Assembly (NCBI GenBank): GCA_963801505.1
Contig: CAWDEY010000022.1
Span: 100,199 to 164,198 of the forward strand
Origin: JAOUFP01 sp963801505
GTDB lineage: Bacteria; Nitrospirota; Thermodesulfovibrionia; Thermodesulfovibrionales; UBA6898
DNA length: 64,000 bases
Reading direction: 5' to 3'
Below, piece after piece: positions 8,190 to 17,842 of the stretch. Under the pieces are notes generated by a model. It was not told the DNA's origin, did no database searches, and saw only the letters and a program-made list of their open reading frames with translations. Position numbers and translations under genes: made by a program. How positions within the stretch are numbered: position 1 is the stretch's first letter; each line of letters opens with the position of its first letter.

Positions 8190-11027
8190 CTATTTCACAA
8201 TCCACTGCATGCCGCAGATATGCTTATAGCTGCAATCCGGACAGGTATTTTTTCTGTCAGTTGCCGGTTTAAACGGCAACTCGGGGTCAGTGATTTCTTT
8301 GAGGAGTCTGAAGATCATGACTTTGAGCAGTTCGTACTTTTCCTCACCGTCTTCTTCAGTAAAAAGAGGAAGTTCTATCTCGCTGTTTATCAAGGATCGG
8401 CCAAGGAGCAAAAACATTGCGTTTAGGTCTCTTATGGCCTTGCCTGTATGCTCTGAGTAAAGCATGAGGTAAAAGGGGAGTTGGATGCTCCCGATAGCCT
8501 CGCTCCATGAATCCCTGTTTTCAATGTCCAGTTTTTCGAAATTTATCTTCAGAAAGTTCGGGTTAGCGCCGGTTTTATAGTCGATGATTACTGTCTTCTC
8601 ACCACTCATTATGACAGCGTCTATGCGGCCCCTGAAATTGAAGAAATCTTTTGAAGTATGTATGTCCTCTTCGCAGTTGAGCACTGTTACAGACCCCGCC
8701 CTGATCAGGGGGACAAAGTATTTTTCAAAGAAATCCCTCAGATGTCTTTTTATCTGCTGCTTTAAAAGATAGACCGCGCCGCCGGCATTTTCTCCGTATT
8801 CTTTTTCAAAGAGTCTGTTTATGAGGAGATTCAGTTCGCGGAGGTCTAGGTCTTTTTCCTTTAAAGGAAAGCCTTTTCTTTTTAAAAAGTATTGAGAGAG
8901 GACATGGTGGACAAACTTGCCTATTTCCTGCCTTTCTATATCTCCGGATATCTCTTCCTTTTTGTCTATCCTCAGGACATAGGAATAATAAAACTGCAAC
9001 TGGCACCGCAGATATGTATCGAGCGCAGAGGCGCTGTATGGAAATTCCCGCAGGAACCCCACAATGCTGCCGGTCTTACTGATATCCGGAGGCAGACTGT
9101 TTTTCAGTTCGATCCTGTATTGCACGGCTTTGAGGTAGTTGTTGGTGTCTGTTGTTCTCTCCCTCTTCTGTCTGTCCCATAGCAGTCTTTCAACAAAGCG
9201 TGATCTCTCTTTTTTGTCATTTTCAATAAAGAAAAGGTGGACTTCGTCTGCAGCCTGGGTGAGGGTCTCGAAATAATGCGCTGCCAGGGCGTCTCTGTCC
9301 TGATAAGTAGGAAGACCAAGTATCTTACGTGCCTTAAAGGGCAGAAGGGTATCATCTTTTTTTGTGTCTGGCAAGGCCTCTTCATTGGCATCCAGGATAA
9401 AGACCCTGTCAAACTTCAGGTTTCTTGTCTCCAGGAACCCAAGCACCTGAAGGCCCTTTAGAGGTGTGCCCTCAAAAGGCGTATAACAGGTCATGAGGTA
9501 TTTTCTGAAAAAAGTAAAGTAGCTTGCCTGTTCTGCAAAGGCGATGTCCTTCATCAGCGACCTGGAGATGAGCTCAAGGGAGCGCATAAAAGACTCCGAG
9601 AAGGGATAAAAGAGGGGATGGAGCTTCGCGGTGCTGTTATTGAATATATAGGTCAGCAGATCAGCGCATTTAAGGGAAAAGTCCCTTACATTTTCAAAGG
9701 AAAGAAATTTACTTATAGTATTTTTGTGGATACTCTTCAGGTGCTCTGCAAGGGACTCTCTTGTCAATGCCTTATCATCCCTGGGGAGTTTGTCCATCAC
9801 AAGCTCAAAGAGTTTTCCGTCCTCTTCAATCTCCTGCAGGCTGACAAAGGTCTTTGTCCTGTATTTTGTAAGTCCTTCTTCAATGGCATGGAACATTATC
9901 CTGGTTATTTCAGCGCTATCGTTAAAGTAGATATTTTTTGTATATGGATGCAGGACGAAATTAAGATAGGCCGGCAGATAGATACGGCCTCCATCCATAG
10001 AGCTCATTAGTTCCATAATACTATTGAGAAAGGCAAATACTGGCGTGCGCTGCAGTGGATACCCAAGGGAAATATTATAGCTGTCTTCATCTATCATGTT
10101 GGTCCCCTGGCGAAGGAGAGGGAAAAGGGTATCCGATAAAGGAAGCACAATGGCCGTATTTTCAAAAAACGGCCCGTTCTCTTTTATTTTACTTTCAAGC
10201 ACGCTGCGCAAGGCATATACCTGACCATGGGTATCAGGACTGCTGTAGAAATGGACCTCAGCCTTGTCGCGCTCCCACTCCTCCTGAGAAGGCCTTACTC
10301 CGAGTTCGACAAGTTTTTCCTTCATGCCTTTGCTGTCCTGAAATATTAATAGTGTTTGGTCCATTGAAAGCAATTTTTTAAACATTGTTTTTTCGCATCT
10401 GGTAAGGGCGAAAAAACCTGCGAAAATCATCTGCTTGTAACTGGCCGTCCCACAGTCAGCAATCATTTCAGCTGCAGCGCCATATCTCATAGACCTCGTT
10501 GAAAAGCCAAGCTCCCTGACGTTTTCATAAAACTCCTCATAGAAAAAAGACAGGGACTGCAGTCTGTGCAGCGTCTGCCCTGGTATGTTTTCTTCAGCAT
10601 AGAGTTCGATTTCCTTTACTCGCTGCCGGTCAACAGCCTCTATGTATAGTTCTTCCAGGTCCCGGTAAATCCCGAGCCCTAGCGGGAAGAAGCCGTCCGG
10701 CGTCATGAAACTCCCTCCACCAAGCGGATTTACGGCCTTTCTGTGGATATCATAGAGGAGTGCGACAGCATCAAGGCCCTCCAGCTTTCTGCCAGGCAGT
10801 CTCATTTCACAGAGGTGATCAACAAACTCGTCCATCGAAAAAATAACAGGTGGTATAAAACTTCCCTGCATCTTCTTTGCAAGCGCCTTCCTTAAAAAAT
10901 GGGCCGGCCTTTTTCCCGGGAATACGATCAGATTTGGAGAATAATCCCTTTCCGACATCTCCAGCTTTGGTATGATCTCCTCTATCAGGCTATGTCGCGG
11001 GGAGATAAGCTTTACCTTCAAGCGCAT
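8190..11027 (-). CDS. addB: AddB-like PD-(D/E)XK nuclease/helicase-like subunit
   Basis: A 945-residue protein with an inactive UvrD-like N-terminal portion and a C-terminal RecB-type nuclease domain (GRIDAVIMSGEKTVIIDYKT, with D and the D-x-K pair as metal ligands). Four cysteines fit the AddB iron-sulfur staple: one in YLRCQLQFYY before the nuclease and three in CPDCSYKHIC at the C-terminus. With AddA it would process double-strand breaks and invading DNA. The start overlaps the end of addA by 10 bp, so the two are coupled. It is shorter than Bacillus AddB and closer to the AddB-like proteins of Gram-negative anaerobes. Confidence 0.85.
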   Translation of the reverse strand: MRLKVKLISPRHSLIEEIIPKLEMSERDYSPNLIVFPGKRPAHFLRKALAKKMQGSFIPPVIFSMDEFVDHLCEMRLPGRKLEGLDAVALLYDIHRKAVNPLGGGSFMTPDGFFPLGLGIYRDLEELYIEAVDRQRVKEIELYAEENIPGQTLHRLQSLSFFYEEFYENVRELGFSTRSMRYGAAAEMIADCGTASYKQMIFAGFFALTRCEKTMFKKLLSMDQTLLIFQDSKGMKEKLVELGVRPSQEEWERDKAEVHFYSSPDTHGQVYALRSVLESKIKENGPFFENTAIVLPLSDTLFPLLRQGTNMIDEDSYNISLGYPLQRTPVFAFLNSIMELMSSMDGGRIYLPAYLNFVLHPYTKNIYFNDSAEITRIMFHAIEEGLTKYRTKTFVSLQEIEEDGKLFELVMDKLPRDDKALTRESLAEHLKSIHKNTISKFLSFENVRDFSLKCADLLTYIFNNSTAKLHPLFYPFSESFMRSLELISRSLMKDIAFAEQASYFTFFRKYLMTCYTPFEGTPLKGLQVLGFLETRNLKFDRVFILDANEEALPDTKKDDTLLPFKARKILGLPTYQDRDALAAHYFETLTQAADEVHLFFIENDKKERSRFVERLLWDRQKRERTTDTNNYLKAVQYRIELKNSLPPDISKTGSIVGFLREFPYSASALDTYLRCQLQFYYSYVLRIDKKEEISGDIERQEIGKFVHHVLSQYFLKRKGFPLKEKDLDLRELNLLINRLFEKEYGENAGGAVYLLKQQIKRHLRDFFEKYFVPLIRAGSVTVLNCEEDIHTSKDFFNFRGRIDAVIMSGEKTVIIDYKTGANPNFLKINFEKLDIENRDSWSEAIGSIQLPFYLMLYSEHTGKAIRDLNAMFLLLGRSLINSEIELPLFTEEDGEEKYELLKVMIFRLLKEITDPELPFKPATDRKNTCPDCSYKHICGMQWIVK

Positions 11028-14000
11028 CTCCTTATCTCTCCAAGGTCCGCATAAGCGATTATCCCCTGTACTTCCCTGCCGGGATAGACCTCTTTGAGGA
11101 CCCTAATATAGGTCTTCATCTGGACCTGGTATTTTTCAGCCGGGTCTTTTTCTCCCCCGGTCTTATAATCAATTACCGTTACTTTGTTCCTGTCTATGAT
11201 CACCCTGTCCATCCGAAACAGTCTTCCCTCGCTATCAGAGAATTCCTGTTCAGGCCTGACCTCTCTGCCCGGTTTCTCTCTGAAGTACTCAGCCATCTCC
11301 TCATGCCCTACCAGGCCAATGACGATCTCTTTAATTTCTTCTTCAGGATATTGAGCGCCGGAGTTGTTTTTAATTTTCCTGATAATGGACAGCAGTTCTT
11401 CTTCAAAGCCATCGCCTGCATACTTAACATAAAACAACACCCTGTGGATAAATTCGCCTCTCTGCCTTTCCTCACGGTTAATGGTCCCTTCAGGGCCGGG
11501 ATGATAGTCAGTTCGTCCATGTGAATGCTTGAAAGAAAAGGTCTGCATTGCTTCAGTCTTTTCAGCAGGTCTCCTTGGGGGCTTGACAGCGGGAGGATAG
11601 TCATCCACAGGGAGCAGGTCAAAGGGATATCCATTATTTTTGGCTTTGACACCTATCACATAAAGCTCTTCTTTAGGACGCGTAAAGCCAACATAGAGGC
11701 TGTTGAGCCTGTTGACCTTATCTTTTAAGGCTTCTTCACTGTATAAGCACTCGAAATCAGGGGCGCTGGTAAGGATGTCTCTTGTTATCTTAAGCAGGCA
11801 GGCCCCTTCTTCATCCTCCTCTACAATATAATCAAACCCCTTGCTTTTCTCATCATAGAGCAACACCAGCACAACAGGGAAGCCCAGGCCCTTGGCCTTA
11901 TGAATGGTCATGACATGCACTGCATCCATATTTTTCGGCACATTCATGTTCCATTCTGTTTCACTGGCCTCACCATTGTCCGCAAAATCAAGGAAGTCTC
12001 TGAGGCTGTTATGGCCTGCGCCTTCAAGGTCCTTGACAACCTCAAGTATCTTTACCAGGGTCGCCTCTTCTTCTTTCAAAATCTCAAAGACCCGAAAGAC
12101 ATTGAATATCTCGGTGACAAGGTCATAAAGCGGAAGATAACCGGAGGCCTTAAAAAGTCCGGCAAAGTATGCGTCCCAGAGGGCTTTGAATTCCTGCTGA
12201 AAGGCCTTGTAAAGAGGAGGGTTTTTCCTATGCACGAAGAAAAATTCCATAATCCTGCCGGACCTTTCTCCAGAGGCAGCCTTGACAGCTGTTTTTGCAA
12301 ATATATCTCCCAGCACAAAGGTGGCAAATGACAGATCATTGGTAGGTGAAGAAAGGAAATTCAGGAGCGAAACGATCTCTCCGGTGATCTTCCTGCGTCT
12401 GATATCAAGACTGCTGTAGGAGATAAATGGGATGTCCTCTTCATTGAGCCAGGTGGTGGTCCTGACCGCGTCTTCGTTTTTTTGCGTAAGCACTGCTATA
12501 TCGCCACGCCTGTACCCCCGTGAGTGCAGCTCATGGAGAAGTTGCTGCATCTTCTTTCTCTCTGGCGGGTCCTCGGCATTTTTTTCATAAATAGTGACTT
12601 CAGCATATCCAGGACTTTCCAGCCCCTCCCGGACATTTTGCACATAGTCTGTCAGGCCGCTTCTTTGGCCGGCGTCTCTATAAGCATCGCTATTGGCAGC
12701 AATGTCCTTAAATACCCTGTTATTGAACTCCAGTATACTTTGCAGACTCCTGTAATTGACTTCCAGTTCCCGCACGGCATATTGGGCGGAAGGGAACGGG
12801 TTTTGCGTTTCAAATGTTTTCATGATGGTGTAATCCGCGTCACGGAAACCGTAAATCGCCTGCTTGGTATCACCCACAACAAAGGCGCTGCCCTCCAGCG
12901 ACAGGGAATTTTCAATAAGGGGAAAGAGGTTTCTCCACTGAACAGGAGAGGTGTCCTGAAATTCATCAATAAGGAAGTGAAATACGGTCTCACCTATTCG
13001 GAAGTAAACATCAGGGACAATCTCTGCGTTGAGATATTCGGCCAGGTTCCTGTTGATGTCTTCTATAAACACCTTTCCCTGCCGTCTTTTTGTATGTTCA
13101 ATCTTTTTGCTGAATTGTTCGTATATCTTCAGATAAGGCGTAAAACACGAACGGACATGGAACCCTGCGTATTGGCTGATCATGTCCCCGGCTACAAGCC
13201 ACTGTCCGACTATCTGCTCATAAAACTCCTGCTCTTTGCTGTCTGCCTTTTTTGCCTTGTTTACAGGAGAGGTCTTCAGGCCTTTACCTATCAGATCAGC
13301 GTACCTTCCCTGCCTGACAAGCGGGAGAATGTCCTTATAGGTAGATTTATTACTGCGCTGCAGTCCTGACTGGAGTATCAGGGTTTCTATGGTTTCAATT
13401 GCCTCCCGTATCTTCTCCTTTATATCAGCAGTCTCTGCCGCACAATCTATTATCTTTGGCTTTTTGCCTGTTGCGGCAAGCTTACGGTAGATTTTTTTTA
13501 TCTCCTCAAGAAGAGCTGATGAAGGGTCCCAGAGAAATGACGTGTCTTTTTTCCTGTTTTCATTCAGAGTTGCTATGACCGAGCTAAAGAGCGCAGCCTC
13601 GGGAGACCCTTCCCTGACATCTCTTAAGAAAAGGTTGAAGGCGTATTCCATGATCACATCATTTTTCATGAGGATATCAAATTCAGGGTTGTATCCAAAA
13701 TCAATGGCAGAGGCCTTAAACACTGCGGCCATAAAGCTGTCTATTGTCCTGACCTGAAAATCAGTGTAATTTTCGAGGATCTCCCCGATCCTTTTTTCGG
13801 CCTTTTCAATCATCTGCTCCCGGGTCAGGGCGATGATTTCAGAAAACTCGTTTATACTCTCAGGGTCATTGAAGGCAACGGATTTCAGCCACTTCAGTAT
13901 CCTTTCCTTCATCTCTCTGGCAGCGTTGTTGGAAAAGGTCACAGCAAGGATGTTTCTCAGTCTGTTATTGGGGACTGTATCAGAGAGTATGAACTGGACG

Positions 14001-14107
14001 TACCTTTCAGTGAGCGTACGCGTCTTCCCTGAACCAGCCGAGGCCTTCAGGACAATAAAATGCGGGAAATGGAGATCAGCGTCTTTCTCCAGAACCGGTT
14101 TAGTCAT
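11018..14107 (-). CDS. addA: AddA-like UvrD-type helicase/nuclease
   Basis: A 1029-residue superfamily 1 helicase. Visible motifs: Walker A ASAGSGKT (22-29), motif Ia region VRTIDSFMAAVF, DEFQDTSPVQW (motif II), GDTKQAIYGFRDAD (motif III) and HVMTIHKAKGLGFPVV (motif V). The C-terminus carries a RecB-type nuclease (FRMDRVIIDRNKVTVIDYKT). This is the motor and second nuclease of an AddAB recombination complex. It is preceded by the HD-domain gene with a 3-bp gap and overlaps addB by 10 bp, so all three form one transcription unit. Confidence 0.9.
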   Translation of the reverse strand: MTKPVLEKDADLHFPHFIVLKASAGSGKTRTLTERYVQFILSDTVPNNRLRNILAVTFSNNAAREMKERILKWLKSVAFNDPESINEFSEIIALTREQMIEKAEKRIGEILENYTDFQVRTIDSFMAAVFKASAIDFGYNPEFDILMKNDVIMEYAFNLFLRDVREGSPEAALFSSVIATLNENRKKDTSFLWDPSSALLEEIKKIYRKLAATGKKPKIIDCAAETADIKEKIREAIETIETLILQSGLQRSNKSTYKDILPLVRQGRYADLIGKGLKTSPVNKAKKADSKEQEFYEQIVGQWLVAGDMISQYAGFHVRSCFTPYLKIYEQFSKKIEHTKRRQGKVFIEDINRNLAEYLNAEIVPDVYFRIGETVFHFLIDEFQDTSPVQWRNLFPLIENSLSLEGSAFVVGDTKQAIYGFRDADYTIMKTFETQNPFPSAQYAVRELEVNYRSLQSILEFNNRVFKDIAANSDAYRDAGQRSGLTDYVQNVREGLESPGYAEVTIYEKNAEDPPERKKMQQLLHELHSRGYRRGDIAVLTQKNEDAVRTTTWLNEEDIPFISYSSLDIRRRKITGEIVSLLNFLSSPTNDLSFATFVLGDIFAKTAVKAASGERSGRIMEFFFVHRKNPPLYKAFQQEFKALWDAYFAGLFKASGYLPLYDLVTEIFNVFRVFEILKEEEATLVKILEVVKDLEGAGHNSLRDFLDFADNGEASETEWNMNVPKNMDAVHVMTIHKAKGLGFPVVLVLLYDEKSKGFDYIVEEDEEGACLLKITRDILTSAPDFECLYSEEALKDKVNRLNSLYVGFTRPKEELYVIGVKAKNNGYPFDLLPVDDYPPAVKPPRRPAEKTEAMQTFSFKHSHGRTDYHPGPEGTINREERQRGEFIHRVLFYVKYAGDGFEEELLSIIRKIKNNSGAQYPEEEIKEIVIGLVGHEEMAEYFREKPGREVRPEQEFSDSEGRLFRMDRVIIDRNKVTVIDYKTGGEKDPAEKYQVQMKTYIRVLKEVYPGREVQGIIAYADLGEIRRCA

Positions 14108-14110
14108 GGA

Positions 14111-15298
14111 TCAGTCAAAGTCAGCATAAATCTCACCGAAATTGATGCCTGCTATGGTGGCCCTGCCGTAGGTGTTCCTTAACTCCAGCTTCGCTTCCTG
14201 AAATTCGCGGTTGTAGCTGCCGTTTCTGATGGCAACATAGGCCTCAATAAAGGCCGCGAGGCTGTCGGCTGCCTTTACGAACACTCCGTCCCGCGGGTTG
14301 TATACATCATCGTTATACTTTTGACTGATTTCATCGCTGCCAAGCTTTTTCCGTCTTCCTTTGAAGGTAATGATGCTGTCAAACTCCCTCTCTGTGAATG
14401 TCCGCACGTCTTTGTGCCACTCCTTCGGGATCAGACCATAGACTTCTTTTTCCATCTGCTCTTTTTCATACTGCTTTATCAACTCGCTCAAGCCTTCGAC
14501 AGACCTTTTGACCGGCGAGATGATGTCTCTCGTTAGCACTTCAGGAAGGTCATGAAACAGACCGGTAAAATAATTATTCACACACCTTTTATCACATGCC
14601 CGTACCTCAAGGGAAAAAAGATAAGACAATATGGCAACAAAGAGAGAGTGGCCTATAACAGAGGTCTTCGGTATCCTGTGGAGATTTGCCCATCGTGCCT
14701 GGAAGCGAAGCTGTCCGCATAAATCCAGGAAATCCCTGTAATGCGCCACATCCTTTAGTTGGACCATTCCCTTAAGGTCGGAATACTGCCGCTGCTTTTT
14801 CTGCAGGTCCTGCTTTATTGAGGCTATCTCATATCCGTCAGGATTGGCCCGCTCTATGATATTGAATTCCCATTTCGTGGCATAAAAATGGGAGGCGCTC
14901 AGGACCTTCTTGTTGATACTGCTGCCGGAATTATTAAAATACGCCTTAAACCGCAGGCAGAAGTCTTTCCCTAGCGGAGAGATGATCGGCTCTATCTCTT
15001 TGTAGACCCATTCATTGAGCTTTTTATACTTTTCCCTGTCTTCCTTGATTTTATAGAAGATAGGCGGCTTCAGGTCGGTTATCACCAGTCTCTGCAGAAG
15101 CTCGAATATTCCCCCTTCTATAACCTCTGTCCAGCTAAAGCCGGGGGTCTCCTCCTCGAACTTTCCAAGAAAGAAAGCCGTGACCATTTTATGGGCCTGC
15201 TTGTCGAGTTCCACCAATTCCACAGGCCGCACCTTGTCATTCCACCTCTGCATATATGCTGCATCAAAGACCTTAAGAATCAGCGCCTTTCTTATCAT
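14111..15298 (-). CDS. HD-domain phosphohydrolase with YfbR-like C-terminal half
   Basis: A 395-residue protein. Residues about 195-395 resemble the 5'-deoxynucleotidase YfbR: R202-W203, H217 in VIGHSLFVA, H249-D250 in FHDLPEVLTRDIISPVK and a later D in VKAADSLAAF. YfbR-like enzymes remove phosphate from dNMPs. The N-terminal 190 residues, helical and rich in charged residues, look like a second, less clear HD-type half with no recognisable function. It is the first gene of the operon with addA and addB, which hints at a role in nucleotide salvage or DNA end processing; that link is inference. Full length, no damage seen. Confidence 0.8.
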   Translation of the reverse strand: MIRKALILKVFDAAYMQRWNDKVRPVELVELDKQAHKMVTAFFLGKFEEETPGFSWTEVIEGGIFELLQRLVITDLKPPIFYKIKEDREKYKKLNEWVYKEIEPIISPLGKDFCLRFKAYFNNSGSSINKKVLSASHFYATKWEFNIIERANPDGYEIASIKQDLQKKQRQYSDLKGMVQLKDVAHYRDFLDLCGQLRFQARWANLHRIPKTSVIGHSLFVAILSYLFSLEVRACDKRCVNNYFTGLFHDLPEVLTRDIISPVKRSVEGLSELIKQYEKEQMEKEVYGLIPKEWHKDVRTFTEREFDSIITFKGRRKKLGSDEISQKYNDDVYNPRDGVFVKAADSLAAFIEAYVAIRNGSYNREFQEAKLELRNTYGRATIAGINFGEIYADFD

Positions 15299-15555
15299 GC
15301 CAATAGTCTAATCATATATCACATAACTTTCAATACGGATTTTCAAATGAAAAAAAGCAGACCACAGAACAGGAAAAACAAATCGTTGAGTAGTTGAGGT
15401 GTTGATCCGTTTCTAATCAACATTAATCATTTACTATTCATTGCGTTTTTTGTGGTTTAGTGGGAGATTCCGCCCAGGAGAAAACTGGAAAAATAAGACG
15501 CAATCGTTTTATATTATTGTCGATTGATGCAACCTTGAAGTTTGACGGAGGAGTT

Positions 15556-16023
15556 ATGTTCTGGACCCTTACTTTTGAAATGCTGCCCGGCGAAGAGATC
15601 ATTGACGACACTACCCGGAAGAGACGTTCCGGAATAAAGCCTGTTTATTCGGTCTTTCTGACTAATAAGAGGGCTATTTTCAGGTTTGATGGACTTGGGA
15701 GTTCATTGTCTCAATCGATCTTTTATAATGAAATACAGGATGTAGCAGCCACCAAAAGGCTTTTCTTCACCTATTTGGAAGTAAAGACAAAGAAAAAAAG
15801 CCTTCTGTTTCATGTCTCTGACGCCCCATATTGGTTAAAGAGAATACGCGAAATAAAGAATGAATTTCCGGCTTACGAGGAAAACCGGTTGGGAACAAAA
15901 CCTCTGCCACAGAGCAGGAAAAGGGAATTGATGGACATGCTTACAATACTGACAAAGCACTCTCTTTTGACTGATAGTGAACTCGAAGAAAAAGTCCACC
16001 TGCTGGATTCCATGAAATTATAA
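15556..16023 (+). CDS. PH-like domain protein with short SHOCT-like tail
   Basis: I choose ATG 15556 because GGAGGAG stands six bases before it; a longer frame from 15460 has no such site. The product is 155 residues. The body (VYSVFLTNKRAIFRF, FYNEIQDVAATKRLFFTYLE, SLLFHVSDAPYWL) has the strand pattern of bacterial PH/GRAM domains. The C-terminus (ELMDMLTILTKHSLLTDSEL) resembles a SHOCT helix pair, used as an oligomerisation tail. No signal peptide is present. It is monocistronic, and the function is unknown. Confidence 0.7.
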   Translation: MFWTLTFEMLPGEEIIDDTTRKRRSGIKPVYSVFLTNKRAIFRFDGLGSSLSQSIFYNEIQDVAATKRLFFTYLEVKTKKKSLLFHVSDAPYWLKRIREIKNEFPAYEENRLGTKPLPQSRKRELMDMLTILTKHSLLTDSELEEKVHLLDSMKL

Positions 16024-16126
16024 TTATCTTTACTGTCTAGAGTACCTATAGTATTAAGCGATTTGCTCTTTAGAGCTCCGGCAGGGGCCGATTTCAGAAA
16101 GCAGTAGCAAGCTTTTCATTGCATTT

Positions 16127-16270
16127 TAAATGGATAGCGAGCGATATTCCCCGTGGTCTGGCCTAAGGCCCCTACTGTTGGTGCCACGGGTTAGCGAGCG
16201 AATATAATGAAAAAACATTCCTTGCATTGAGATTCCCTGCGGTCTTGCCGGAGGGAGTCTTCAATTTTTC
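16127..16270 (+). repeat. Dispersed intergenic repeat, family A, copy 2 (longest)
   Basis: The fullest copy of family A. It begins TAAATGGATAGCGAGCGATA and has a hairpin-prone CCCCGTGG...CCACGGG segment, the GCGAGCGAATATAATGAAAA box, a CATTGAGATTCCCTGCGG box and ends GGAGGGAGTCTTCAAT. The last two boxes are inverted with respect to each other and can pair (ATTGA..CTCCCT with AGGGA..TCAAT in the reverse reading), giving a stem-loop. It lies just upstream of the response regulator gene at 16317. Confidence 0.75.
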
Positions 16271-16316
16271 AAAACTTATGTTTGATTTACGATGACAAAA
16301 GCGCAATAATATAACG

Positions 16317-16982
16317 ATGGATAATAATATCAACAACCAAAACAAAAAGCTGGAGATATCTGTTCTGTATGTTGAAGATGAACAGGTAACAAGGTCAGCA
16401 GTGGCCAGGATGCTAAAGAGGAGAGTATTGAACGTGTATGAGGCCGAAAACGGGCGGGAAGGACTTGACCTGTATCTGCAATACAGGCCGGATTTAGTGA
16501 TATCAGATATCAGAATGCCTGTGCTGGACGGTATGGAGATGTCAAAAGAAATCAAAGCCTTGGACAAAAACAGCAAGATTATCCTGACTACCGCCCACAG
16601 TGATGCGAACATTTTGATTAACTCTATTGAAGTAGGTATAGACAAGTATATAATGAAACCCCTGGACATGGCCTCTCTCTTTTGCTCAATAGAGAATTGC
16701 GCGGAAAACATCCTGCTGGAGAAGAAAATTCAACAACAGAACAAAGAGAAGGATGAACTCATTGCCAAACTCCAGGAGGCCCTTGATAACGTAAAAAAAT
16801 TGAGCGGACTGCTGCCCATCTGCTCTTCCTGTAAAAAAATAAGGAATGATGATGGCTACTGGAAACAGATCGAAGGATATATCTCTGAACATTCCGAAGC
16901 CGTCTTCACCCACGGCCTCTGTCCTGACTGCATGAAAGAGCTTTATCCCAATTTAATACAAGACCTGCCAGGAGAAAAGTGA
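16317..16982 (+). CDS. Response regulator with C-terminal four-cysteine module
   Basis: A 221-residue protein. Residues 14-130 are a receiver domain with phospho-acceptor D64 (LVISDIRMP) and the switch lysine in YIMKPLDM. A coiled linker follows, then a small module with two CxxC pairs: LLPICSSCKKIRNDDGYW and FTHGLCPDCMKELYP. This Cys4 unit recurs in signalling proteins of anaerobes and probably binds zinc; its role is not known. There is no DNA-binding domain. The stop overlaps the GTG start of the next gene (GTGA), so the regulator heads a three-gene signalling operon. Confidence 0.9.
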   Translation: MDNNINNQNKKLEISVLYVEDEQVTRSAVARMLKRRVLNVYEAENGREGLDLYLQYRPDLVISDIRMPVLDGMEMSKEIKALDKNSKIILTTAHSDANILINSIEVGIDKYIMKPLDMASLFCSIENCAENILLEKKIQQQNKEKDELIAKLQEALDNVKKLSGLLPICSSCKKIRNDDGYWKQIEGYISEHSEAVFTHGLCPDCMKELYPNLIQDLPGEK

Positions 16983-17833
16983 ACAGGTCGAAACAATCAT
17001 CTGGTTTCTCGACCCGCGGCATAGTTGTCCTGATTGTATTGATTTTCTCATTAGTTGTATTCAAAACAGAGCCTGCCGCAGATGCTTCACAGGAAATAAG
17101 GATCGGAGGGACCGGCACGGCCTTGGCTACCATGAAATTACTCGGAGAGCAGTTCCGGACAAAACATCCTGATATAACCATAACAACACCACCAAGCCTG
17201 GGCAGCAGCGGAGGGATAAAGGCACTTCTCGAAGGTAAGCTGGATATTGCGATTTCATACAGAGAACCCACTGGTGATGAACAGAGCAAAGGACTGAAGT
17301 CCATTGAATATGCAAGAAGTCCCTTCGTTTTTCTTACGAATAAGACAAATAAAGTCTCTGATATTACCTTGCAGAAAGTTATTGACATCTATTCCGGCAA
17401 GATTATAACCTGGCCTGACGAGACGCCCATTCGTCTAATACTGCGCCCGGCGGGAGAGTCAAGCACTAAAATTCTTGCGGGCATGTCTGAGGACATGAAC
17501 AGGGCTGTTCAGCATTCGCTTACAAGAATCGGCCTGAACATTGCAGTTCATGATCAGGAAAACGCTGACTTGCTTGAAAGGCTGCCGGGGTCCTTCGGGA
17601 CAGGCACCCTCTGCCAGATCCTTTCTGAAAAGCGGGATGTGAATATACTGTCAGTTAACGGCGTAAAGCCAAGCGTCAAAACACTGGCCGACGGCTCCTA
17701 TCCGTATTATAAAGATCTCTATTTAATTACCGGCCCCAAGTCTTCACCCCTGGCCAGACAGTTTATTGATTTTGTCTTTTCTCCCTCCGGACGGTCTATT
17801 CTCAGCAGGACAGGGCACCTGGTTAACAGGTAA
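16979..17833 (+). CDS. PstS-like periplasmic substrate-binding protein
   Basis: A 284-residue secreted protein starting at GTG 16979, coupled to the preceding regulator. Residues about 13-37 form a signal/anchor segment (GIVVLIVLIFSLVVF). The mature part follows the PstS-like class of phosphate-type binding proteins: IRIGGTGTALATMKLL, PPSLGSSGGIKALLEGKLDI, then PAGESSTKIL and the end SPSGRSILSRTGHLV. No ABC permease or ATPase gene is nearby. Lying between a receiver protein and a membrane kinase, it is best read as the sensory subunit of the kinase rather than a transporter component (inference from gene order). The ligand is likely an oxyanion but is not determinable. Confidence 0.88.
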   Translation: MNRSKQSSGFSTRGIVVLIVLIFSLVVFKTEPAADASQEIRIGGTGTALATMKLLGEQFRTKHPDITITTPPSLGSSGGIKALLEGKLDIAISYREPTGDEQSKGLKSIEYARSPFVFLTNKTNKVSDITLQKVIDIYSGKIITWPDETPIRLILRPAGESSTKILAGMSEDMNRAVQHSLTRIGLNIAVHDQENADLLERLPGSFGTGTLCQILSEKRDVNILSVNGVKPSVKTLADGSYPYYKDLYLITGPKSSPLARQFIDFVFSPSGRSILSRTGHLVNR

Positions 17834-17842
17834 TTCCGTAAA

